Shown here piece by piece: positions 54,973-64,000 of a stretch of DNA of 64,000 bases. Location: assembly GCA_030035585.1 (NCBI GenBank), contig CM057481.1, positions 57,669,128 through 57,733,127 of the forward strand, in the 5' to 3' direction. The position numbers and the translations under genes were made by a program. The notes beneath the pieces are model-generated. The model saw only the letters and a list, made by a program, of their open reading frames with translations, was not told the DNA's origin and did not search any database. The stretch is from Dugong dugon (taxonomy: Eukaryota > Chordata > Mammalia > Sirenia > Dugongidae). How positions within the stretch are numbered: the stretch's first letter is position 1; the number at the start of each line of letters is the position of its first letter.

Positions 54973-56861
54973 ATAAAAATCAGCACTCCCCACTTGAAAA
55001 CAGGAACAAGACAAGGATGCCCTTTATCACCACTCCTATTTAACATTGTGCTGGAAGTTCTAGCTAGAGCAATAAGGCAAGAAAAAGAAATCAAGGGCAT
55101 CCAAATAGGTAAGGAAGAAGTTAAACTGTCCCTGTTTGCAGATGATACGATACTAAACATAGAAAATCCTAAAGACTCCACGAGAAATCTACTAGAACTC
55201 ATAGAAAGATTCAGCAGAGTAGCAGGATACAAGATAAACATTCAAAAATCAGTTCGATTCCTATACACCAATAAGGAGAACGATGAAAAGGAAATCAGGA
55301 AAACAATACCATTTATAATAGCCCCTAAAAAGATAAAATACTTAGGAATAAATCTGACCAGGGATGTAAAAGACCTATACAAAGAAAACTACAAAACACT
55401 ACTGCATGAAACCCAAAGGGATCCATATAAATGGAAAAAGATACCATGCTCATGGATAGGCAGACTCAACATTGTGAAAATGACGATTCTACCCAAAGCA
55501 ATTTACAAATACAATGCAATCCCGATCCAAATACCAACAACATTCTTCAAAGAGATGGAGAAACTAATAATTAACTTTATATGGAAAGGGAAGAAGCCCC
55601 GAATAAGTAAAGCACTACTGAAGAAGAAGAAGAAAGTTGGAGGACTCACACTACCTGACTTGAGAACCTACTATACAGCTACAGTAGTCAAAACAGCCTG
55701 GTACTGGTACAATGACAGATACATTGACCAATGGAACAGAATTGAGAACCCAGATGTAAATCCATCCACCTACAGTCACCTGATCTTCGACAAGGGCCCA
55801 AAGTCCATCAAATGGGGAAAAGACAGTCTTTTTAACAAATGGTGCTGGCAAAACTGGATATCCGTTTGCAAAAACATGAAACAGGACCCATACCTCACAC
55901 CGTACACAAAAACAACTTCAAAATGGATCAAAGACCTGAATATAAAGCCTAAAACTATAAAGTTCATAGGAGAAAAAATAGGACCAACACTTCAGGCCTT
56001 AATACATGGCATTAACAGGATACAAACCATAACCATCAATGCACAGACCCCAACAGATAAGCTAGATAACTGGGATCTTCTAAAAATCTAACACCTATGC
56101 TCTTCAAAAGATTTCACCAAAAGAGTAAAAAGAGAACCTACAGACTGGGAAAAAATTTTTGGACAGTACAAGTCAAGACAAAGGTCTAATCTCCATAATC
56201 TATGAGAAAATCCAACACCTCTACAACAAAAAGACAAATAATCCTATTAAAAAGTGGGCAAAGGAAATGAACAGACACTTCACCAAAGAAGACATTCATA
56301 TGGCCAACAGACATGAGGAAATGCTCGCGATCACTAGCCATTAGAGAAATGCAAATTAAAACCACGATGAGATACCATCTCACCCGGCCATTACTGGCAC
56401 TAATCAAAAACACTGGAAGTAACAAATGTTGGTGGGGCTGCAGGGAGATCGGAACTCTTATGCACAGCTGGTGGGAATGCAAAATGATACAACCATTTTG
56501 GAAAATGATATGGCGCTTCCTCAGAAAGCTAGAAATAAACATACCATTCGATCCAGCAATCCTACTCCTAGGAATATATCCTAGAGAAATAAGAGTCGTC
56601 ACTCGAATAGACATATGCACACCTATGTTCATGGCAGCATTGTTAACAATAGCAAAACGATGGAAACAACCTAGATGCCCATCAACAGATGAATGGATAA
56701 GGAAACTATGGTACATACACACAATGGAGTACTATGCAACGAGAAAGAACAACAATGAATCTGTGAAGCGTCTCATAACATGGATGAAACTGGAGGACAT
56801 TATGCTGAGTGAAATAAGTCAATCACAAAAGGACAAATATTGTATGAGACCTCTATTGTAA
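54973..56861 (+). pseudogene. L1 ORF2 C-terminal half (RT palm to Cys-rich end)
   Basis: ORF2p carries endonuclease and reverse transcriptase; the endonuclease and first RT motifs are missing by 5' truncation. Visible in order: RT motif [20 protein letters not shown] (about 55010), catalytic SLFADDTIL (about 55133), [28 protein letters not shown] (about 55335), [13 protein letters not shown] (about 55700), [15 protein letters not shown] (about 55815), [20 protein letters not shown], and the C-terminal [34 protein letters not shown] (Cys-rich) and [11 protein letters not shown] segments. Lesions: a stop at 56089-56091, a frameshift near 56165 and another near 56310. It ends at TAA 56859. Confidence 0.93.
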
Positions 56862-57783
56862 AAACCCACGAAAAAGTTAACACACAAAATGTAACAATCT
56901 TTGTTGGTTACCAGGGATGGGGCGGGTGGGACTAAATAGGCAATAGATAAGTGGTATCTTGGGTGAAGGGTGAGACAGTACACAATACAGGGGAAACTAG
57001 CACAACTTATACAAGGAAAGGTCATGGATGCCCTATAGACACATCCAAACTCCCTGAGGGACTGAATTGCTGGGCGGAGGGCTGTGGGGACCACGGTCTC
57101 GGGGAACGTCTAGCTCAATTGGCTGTGTGCTTATAAAGACAATGCTCTACATTCTACCTCGGTGAGTAGTGTCTGGGATCTTAAAAGCCTGTGAGTGACC
57201 ATCTAAGATACTCCACTGGTCTCATCCCTTCGGGAGCAAGGGAGAATGAAGAGAACAGGATACAAGGAAAAGATTAGTCCGAAGGACTAATTGTCCACAG
57301 CTACCAAGGCCTCTACCGGACTGAGTCCAGTACAGCTAGATGGTGCCTGTCTACCACCACTGAATGCTGTGACCAGGATCACAACAGAGGGTTCTGGACA
57401 GAGCTGGAGAAGGATGTAGAACAAAATTCTAACTCACAAAAAAAAGACCAGATTTACTAGCCTAAAGGAGTCTGGAGAAACCCCAAGAGTATGGCTCCTA
57501 CACACCCTTTTAGCTCAGTGGTGAAGTTATCTCCGAGGTTCACCGTTCAGCCTGGGAGTGGACAGCCCCGTAAAACCTAATGGGACTAATGAGGTACAGT
57601 AGTCCAGTGACAGGGGCCAGAAGGCAGAAGGGGACAAGGAAGCTGGTGATAGGGAACCCAAGGTTGAGTAAAGATATTGTTGATGTGTTGTGAGATTGTT
57701 AACCATTGTCATAGGGCAACATGTGTAGTAACTGTTAAATGAGAAACTATTTTGTTCTGTAAGCCTTCATCTTAAGTGAGAAT

Positions 57784-58019
57784 AGCAGCACAATTGGAAG
57801 AGCGTAGTCAATATCACTGAACTGTGCATGTAGAAATTTTTGAAATGGTGTATCTTTGGCTATATGTATTTTCACCAGAAAAAAAAAGAGGTTGAGAAGT
57901 TAGAGGGTTGATATGTTGTGAGCTTGTTAGCCAATGTCATAAAACAACATGTGTACTACTGTTTCATGAGAAACTGTTTGTTCTGTAAGCCTTCACCTGA
58001 AGTACAATAAAAAAAAAAT
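57784..58019 (+). mobile_element. Two extra L1-type 3' ends inside the L1 insertion
   Basis: After the first 3' end (CTGTAAGCCTTCATCTTAAG) the usual ACAATAAA reads GAGAATAGCA, so the polyadenylation signal is lost. The next block ends with CTATATGTATTTTCACCAG and nine A, like the end of another L1 family. The third block repeats the first type (GATATGTTGTGAGCTTGTTA, CTGTAAGCCTTCACCTGAAG, ACAATAAA). All lie inside one target duplication. Confidence 0.75.
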
Positions 58020-58029
58020 CACTCTCCAG

Positions 58030-58895
58030 GTTCAGTTAGTCACCTCAATCTCCCGTAGTTACTACCCCCACCTCCAAGATACTCTGTGCATCCTATAAAG
58101 ACAGACACTCGGAGCTGCAGCATGAGATTGGGATGGAATTCTTGTTGTCAAATCTGCCTGAGCGGAGATTACAGTCCTGCCAGCTAGCTGGTAAGAACTT
58201 CAGGATATAGCTAGGTGACACAGTGTGAAAGGAACCTTTACAGATGGCAGTGTGTGGCAGAAATGGGCATTATGCAAAGTACCACCTAGTCAAGGCAAGC
58301 AAGAAATAGGAGATGACCTGAGCTAGTCTTGAGCAACTCAGAAAACTATTCAAAGCCTTCTGGAATGAGAACTGGGACATGAGATTTAGGGTGATCTTGA
58401 AAGAAATGAACAAAGGGAGGCGGAAGGGAGGGAAAAGAAAGAAGCACTTCAAGGCATTTATGAAAATGTTTCTGTCAATCCAAGAAGCTTCTACTTTGAT
58501 AGGAGATAAAGAGGCGTTAGGTATTGTCCAGACTATGTTTTGGATCTAGCAGGAAGGAAAATATATGTACATGGAATAAACCAATGCTGAGGGGCATGTG
58601 TAATGAAGTGGGTGAGGTGAGCTTCTGCCAAGAAAGGGATTTTTTAGAGAATAAAGAGTAAGTTACGGGTGTAAGAAAGAGAAAAGGAAGCTCTAACATA
58701 CCAAGGAGGTATTTGTGGATTCACACAGCGTGTGTGCACATCTGGGTGTGCCTGGCTGGCCTTAACCAGGTGCCGCTCACCTCCTGGAGAAGCTGTGTGG
58801 GGGTTAAGGCATTAACAGCAACTGGAGAGCTTCCATTTTGTTCCTCATGTTTCCTCTTGGCTTGTTAAGCCATCCTAAACATATTGCCTTGGTTA
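58030..58895. other. No feature recognised
   Basis: Unique-looking sequence. The minus-strand 60-codon ORFs are not supported. Confidence 0.4.
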
Positions 58896-58897
58896 TA

Positions 58898-59195
58898 CAG
58901 GTAGTCCCCAACTTACGTCAGGGTTCTGTTCCAACGACTCCGTCGTAAGTCGGTTCTGACCTAAGTCAAATAGTTTTGTGTGTGTATGTGTGTTCATTGT
59001 TATTGCCTTTTTTATCCATATCCTTATAAATTTGATTTTTAAACATCCGCGAGTGAACATCTGAGAATGATAACATCAGCAAATTACACGCTACAACATT
59101 ATATGTAGTACATATTTCTAACAATAAAATGCAAAAAAAAAAGGTCATGAGTTTCGTTCGTTGTAACGCAAGTACGTAAGTCAAGGCCTTACCTG
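58898..59195. mobile_element. Tigger-like MITE
   Basis: A 298-bp element with TA at both ends (58896-58897, 59196-59197). The left end is CAGGTAGTCCCCAACTTACG; the right end in reverse complement is CAGGTAAGGCCTTGACTTAC. Inner inverted copies of CGTCGTAAGTCGG / GTTGTAACGCAAGTACG-type sequence follow. This is the pattern of pogo/Tigger MITEs. It contains no transposase, and the minus-strand 83-codon ORF is chance. Confidence 0.88.
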
Positions 59196-59197
59196 TA

Positions 59198-60114
59198 TTG
59201 TTTTGTTGCCTGCTCACAACTCAAAGACACCGTTTCTTTGCTGTATAGAGCTGAACAATGTGCTTTTGAGATGAACGTCAGACGACTACTTGCAGCTGGG
59301 TCATTGGAGCTTCATGGAACTTAAACATCATCTTTTTCCAAGGCTGCAGACCTACCTGTTGACCATATCCTTGGCTTTGTCTCTGTATTACCAGTGTTCC
59401 TCCTTTAGACAGGCTGGGAAGCCACGAGGGGATTCAGACTAGGAGCCTTTCATTACTCTGAAAGTAACGGTTGTGATTCACCTGGTAGTTAGGCCGTCCT
59501 TAGTTTTCATATGTGCCTAATAAACCAAATGAAGCCGTTTCAGTGCTGAGAAGCTCCTTTTCACCTGACAAACTGTCATCTGTCATTTAAAATGGACAAG
59601 ACCCAAGATAATAAAGCGTTTGGCTTGTCTTCCTTTTTCTGCCTTTAACTTGGGTGTAGATCCAGACAGTTAATGAGCAGTCATTTTAGATTCTTAGGTG
59701 TTAGCCATCTCCCAAAAAGAACCAGAGAAAGAAGTGTTTGATAATATTCATTTAATGGCTTGTGCTAGGAGTTTCAGATTTATTTTACTCTTATTTTTAA
59801 GCTCATGACCATAGATAGATAAGTTGTAGAGGGGAAGACTGAACAAAATATAAATTTTCCAGTTCTAGAAGGTTCAGTCTTCAGAATGAATGGATTTTCC
59901 CAATTTCAGGCCATCTTGGTCAAATAGGATGTGGTTGTCAGTCTGAGTGGGAAGTAGATGGTTCACTTCACCCATGGTAGATGGGGGAGAGTTTTATTTA
60001 CAAAGAGATTGATAATGAGAGTGGATGTGGGGTACAGGAACTGCAAGGGAAAGAGCAGGAACCTGGTGCTGGTAGCCTGGGATCTCTTACTGTGCCTAGG
60101 CTGGAAGGAAGAGG
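59198..60114. other. No repeat recognised; possible conserved block
   Basis: Unique sequence. The part at 59440-59650 is free of repeats and of even composition, which would suit a conserved non-coding element, but the sequence alone cannot show this. Confidence 0.3.
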
Positions 60115-60116
60115 GA

Positions 60117-60308
60117 GTCCCTGGGTAGTGCAAATGGTTGACACGCTTAGCTGATAACCAAAAGGTTGGAGATTCAAATCTACCCAGAGGTGCTTTGGAA
60201 GAAACTCCTGGTGATCTACTTCTAAAAAATCAGCCATTGAAAACCCTATGGGGCACAGTTCTACTCTGACACATGGAGTTACCATGAGTTGGAGTCGACT
60301 CAATGGCA
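60117..60308 (+). mobile_element. AfroSINE, longer-middle subfamily
   Basis: GGAGTCCCTGGGTAGTGCAA, AAAAGGTTGGAGATTCAAAT, TACTTCTAAAAAATCAGCCA, GTTGGAGTCGACTCAATGGC. The tail is lost where the 22-bp Tigger remnant begins. Confidence 0.94.
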
Positions 60309-60312
60309 AATA

Positions 60313-60334
60313 CAGGTAGTCCCCAACTTACCTG
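60313..60334. mobile_element. 22-bp remnant of the Tigger-like MITE
   Basis: TA, then a 22-base unit starting CAGGTAGTCCCCAACTTAC and closing CTG, then TA. The first 19 bases equal the left end of the element at 58898; the last eight (CTTACCTG) equal its right end. Everything between is gone, with the join at the shared CTTAC. Confidence 0.8.
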
Positions 60335-60336
60335 TA

Positions 60337-63300
60337 GGGAGGGGAAATGGGCATATACTTGACAGAAGAAGAGAAAGTCCTAATGAAGACTTCCTTGAAA
60401 GAATCAGAGACCTTCTGTGGAGGGACACAGATACCCAAGGCAACCTCACTGGGAGGAAGCTGGGGCATTGAACACCCCGACCTCCCTCTCTTCCTGCTAG
60501 GGCTCCTTGTACTCCCCAGATGCCTAAGGGGAATGGAGTCTGTTGACGTGGTGCCTAGAGTCAGCCTCCCAGGGCCAAGGAGGGAAGCAGGGTAGAGAAG
60601 GGTGGAGTGGGCCTGGAGAGGCAGACAGATCTACAGCCCAGATAGATTCCATATGAGATCCTTTGATTATTGGTTGAACATGTGCCTCAGGGAATAGAAT
60701 ATTCTGGACTCCTTTTGTGAATGGAGTCTAACTGCTGGAGAACTTTACTGTGGCCCACAAAAGGTTAACCATGTGTGGGAGAAGGTGTGGCCAGTCAGTG
60801 ACTTAGACACTTTGAGGTGGAAAGAATGTTGTTAAATTTCATTCCTTGCCAGCTGTGGGGAGTGCCTTGACAATGTAGTTTTTAATTTGCTTCAGACATG
60901 GTGTACTGACATTTGCTGAACAGCTAAATAAATGGATGAGACTTGCACACAACAGATTACAGCCAGGTCAGACAGTGGTATCAATAATTTTAGAATATTG
61001 TCTACTGCTGAGGATGTTTTGTGGCATAGTGACATCTGATGCTGCTTGTAGACATAGAATGAATTCTATAGATTCCTTTCCTTCTCCTGATATTAAAAAT
61101 TAGCAGTCACCAGGCCTGCCTTGGCACTGCAAAGGAGACTTAACTTCCAATGGGATGTTGATTTTTATAATAAAATGATTTGATGGTTAACTTTTCTGAA
61201 GGCTTTCCTCCTATCCCCAGCCAGTTTACCAGAATTTTAATTTTTTATGCTAAGGATTATCAGTAGCAGCAACAATTTAGGGATTTAAGATTCTGGGGTG
61301 GGTTTCAAGGTTAGATGTCACTTTACTGGGATGAACAAGAGGGGGTGGATTTTAGGGAATGAAATGGAAATTTGTTCTTACAAAGAAATTTGACAGTACA
61401 TTCATTCTCATAAATATGCCAGTGGATTTTTTATGAATAGAAATGTGTATGTATTCTTTATTTTAATTAAAACAATTCTAATGTAAAATTTAGTGTATAA
61501 CAAATAGCCTAAAGCTTACCGAGATCTTAGTTGGAAGCTTATAATTTTACTTTTCCCAGTCAATTATTTATCCATTAGGGTTTTGATATGAATCTTTGTC
61601 AACGCTTTGTTTTTCCAGAAAACTAAATGATCAAATAGGTTTATTTGAACAGATGTATGAAGCATCACAGAGTCATTGTATCCCACCTTCATTCTACATT
61701 AGACTTGTTATTTACAGAAACAGTGGGTTGTGCTACTAAGCTTGTCTTCATTTCTCTGTGGTGTGAAGTGTGAATTTGTGTGGTCCTAAGTTTTGGCTCT
61801 GTCTGCATAGAATTTTTTTTTTTTTTAATTGATGTCAGTCATGAATAAAGGAGAAGAAACCATCCATAGAAGCATTTTTTTTCCTTCCTGTAGGAACAGT
61901 TACCTTGTGGAGACTATTATATTGCAATGATAGACGGATAGACATCCTGTTTATAGATTAATAAATGGGTTCTTCACCAAGTTGCCAATTTAATGGGTGT
62001 TCTCTGTATTAACTCTGTAACTAATGATGATGGCGCGTACTCATTCACATTCATCAAGATGACATAAGTTGGAGATGATTGGAGAAAATACTGCTCACAA
62101 AGAATGTGCCAATAAATAACTTAATCCGCACCAATGTAGCTCGCATTACAAATAAAATATAGATATTGCATTATGAGCAATGAGTATCCTGCCTTGAAAG
62201 CAATTATCTGTTAAGCTGGAAAGGCAGTTTTGTAACCAAAATATTTCTTAATAGTCATTTCTAATAGCTTATTTTTTAAGTGAGGATTTTGTGCTTTTTT
62301 TTTTTTTTAAGCCTTTTGATGCCAACCTCTTGATGAAACTGTGAAACCAAGATCTTCTTGATCTAATTTTTTTTTCTCATATGGTGTGTGGCCACATTAC
62401 ACATTACAGTAGTTTTTGCAAGAGCTATTTTAAACACACGGCACTCAAAAAAGAACCTTGCACTTGCTGTTCTAGATGTCCAAGTGGCTTTTATAATCAT
62501 GGTTCTGATTCTCAGTCCAAAAAGATACAGGAAATGTCTCTGCAAAAGATTTAAAAAAAGAAAAGTGTGCTATCCCTCCCCTCTATTTCCTAAATCTGTT
62601 CTTTTAACTCCTTGTCTGCTATGCTTGCTTGTGCCACCCAGTATTCCCATCTTCAGATTTTCCTTTCTGCCAAGAAAATCATGTTAGTAGCTGACTTAAC
62701 CACTACCACTGTGTTAGCTGGCTACAGGGGGAAGCACTTGTAGCCCCCTCTTGACTGGCCCAGGCACTCCTGGTTGCCATTCTTGATTATGAAAGCCTTC
62801 CAGTTTTGCAGATACCATAACAGTGAAATGGCTGGCATCTTTGGGGAGAAGGATCCTAATCCCTGTGCCACCAAACCACAATGACACTAGCTTCCGAACA
62901 CCTTTCTTGGCAGCTCTCTGGGGATCAAATTGCCAACCCATTAAGGCTTTTGCAGAAATGACTAAATTGGAGTGCTATAAACTGGAAAACAGATGGTCTG
63001 CTAAATCTCTCATAAGCTAGAATTCAAATAATTTGACCAGACAGTGTTTTTTTTCATGGAGCAACTCATAGACCTAGTGCTTCTTAGAACATACTTTCGG
63101 AAACTTTGACTGAAGGAATGAGACACTTGTGTTGGGAAAAAGTATGGGTTTATAATTTATATGCTGTAGTATCTACAGTATTTTTTAACCTGTTAAATCA
63201 TTATTCATACTGGAAGTCTGTATTCAAGTTTTTTTGTTTGTTTCCACACACTGAAAACCACATAAGTAATCAGATAGTTGGTGATTAATGCTGGGTATGT

Positions 63301-63782
63301 TTTGGGTTTCCTTACTGCCTGATATTTTCCTTACAAAAATCATTAAAGGGGGTGGTGGGGAGAAACTCATAGTGCAGTGTTGAAAGGCTAAATTTTAAAT
63401 TATAATTATCAAAATGTGTTTTAAGTAACGCTGAGGCTGGGGAAACAAATACATAATACACTTGTCCTCTTCCCTCCGCTCCCATAACGGGCTTTGTCAA
63501 TAGATCACAGATCTCCCAGTGAGCCAGGATGTGGCCCCATCATCGTCAGCACACCACTGCAAACACTCTCTCACACAGAACAGCCACTGAGTCTTCCTGT
63601 GGCCATTCCACTGCCAGATATTTAAGACCTACCTGTATTGATGATGATGTCTCTAATGGCATAATTCTCTGTTAGAATTGTCATGACCGTGATTAGAAAT
63701 AATAACAATGTAAAGGGGTACATTTCAGAGTGTCAATAAATGCTAATCCTCCATACCATTTTACTTATCCCCCGTGGAAGAT
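60337..63782. other. Long unique stretch; possible conserved non-coding elements
   Basis: About 3.4 kb with no interspersed repeat that I can name and no supported ORF. The 62030-62290 block (GTGCCAATAAATAACTTAAT, CCGCACCAATGTAGCTCGCA, AAAGCAATTATCTGTTAAGC) has the texture of a conserved developmental enhancer. Poly-T runs lie at 61809-61826 and 62296-62309. Confidence 0.3.
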
Positions 63783-63975
63783 GGTCCCTAGATGGCGCAG
63801 ATGGTTTTTGTTCAACTACTAACCTAAAGGCAGACAGTTCAAACCCACCCAGCGGCACTGCAGAAGAAAGACCTGCTGATCTATCTGCTTTCATAAACAT
63901 TAAAGCCAACAAAACCCTATGGAGCAGTTCTACTCTGTAACACATGGGGTCGTCCTGAGTAGGAAGTGACTTCAT
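63783..63975 (+). mobile_element. AfroSINE
   Basis: GGTCCCTAGATGGCGCAGAT, AAAGGCAGACAGTTCAAACC, TGCTTTCATAAACATTAAAG, CTCTGTAACACATGGGGTCG. Head and tail diverged. Confidence 0.88.
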
Positions 63976-64000
63976 GGTGACAAGTGTACAGTGAGAAGAA

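Larger units (their letters stand above)
54973..58019 (+). mobile_element. 5'-truncated L1 with extra 3' ends
   Basis: A 3,047-bp L1 insertion bounded by CACTCTCCAG at 54963-54972 and 58020-58029. It starts inside the RT domain of ORF2 and contains the ORF2 C-terminal half, a 3' UTR to about 57783, then two further L1-type 3' ends (about 57784-57890 and 57892-58019) before the final A run. Only three disabling ORF lesions make it younger than the other L1 pieces here. Confidence 0.9.

Noticed and set aside
56186-56722. 178-codon ORF on the minus strand
   Set aside because: It is the antisense shadow of the L1 ORF2 C-terminus on the plus strand, which has clear family motifs.
23674-58895. Search for CRISPR-like regularly spaced repeats
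   Set aside because: The repeats present are dispersed SINEs, LINE 5' UTR units or simple tandem duplications. None has repeat-spacer structure, and the DNA is mammalian.

Overview
The window is non-coding DNA from a placental mammal, and the repeats point to Afrotheria, most likely an elephant or close relative. About 25 copies or fragments of a tRNA-headed SINE matching the AfroSINE family are spread along it. They occur with BovB/RTE LINE pieces ending in (AAC)n and with L1 3' ends of the type I associate with elephant. Older layers common to all placentals are also present: MIR, L2, MLT1/MaLR LTRs, MER5A, MER20 and Tigger-like MITEs. The species assignment is inference from repeat type. 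No functional host protein-coding exon, tRNA, rRNA or CRISPR array was recognised. The only substantial coding remnants are LINE ORFs carrying stops and frameshifts.

Layout. 0-10 kb: an RTE 3' end, a possible LTR, three AfroSINEs, a TA-flanked MITE, an L2 split by an MLT1 LTR, a solo LTR with 5-bp target duplications, a hAT-type MITE with 8-bp duplications, and an L2 split by an RTE-derived element. 10-26 kb: MER20, MIR/L2 pieces, short L1 3' ends, an RTE ORF tail, MLT1 LTRs, several nested insertions, and one 158-codon minus-strand ORF of unknown status. 26-46 kb: mostly unique, AT-rich sequence with AfroSINEs, MLT1, a second afrotherian-type LTR and an old L1 tail. 46-49 kb: a complete insertion resembling a half-L1 (HAL1), with a 5' region containing 53-bp tandem units, a decayed ORF1, no ORF2, an A-rich end and a 14-bp target duplication. 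49-55 kb: AfroSINEs, RTE, MIR, MLT1, a perfect 76-bp tandem duplication and a perfect inverted repeat. 55-58 kb: a fairly young 5'-truncated L1 with most of the ORF2 C-terminal half and three successive L1-type 3' ends. 58-64 kb: a Tigger-like MITE, a 22-bp remnant of the same family 1.1 kb away, two more AfroSINEs and long unique stretches that may hold conserved non-coding elements.

Functionally this is a record of successive retrotransposition. L1-type machinery probably supplied the half-L1, and BovB/RTE is the family thought to mobilise AfroSINEs. Several sites let insertion order be read directly: AfroSINE inside an RTE-derived element, RTE inside MLT1 inside MIR, and two AfroSINEs sharing one target site. 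The window is probably intronic or intergenic, but the sequence alone does not say which gene it belongs to.
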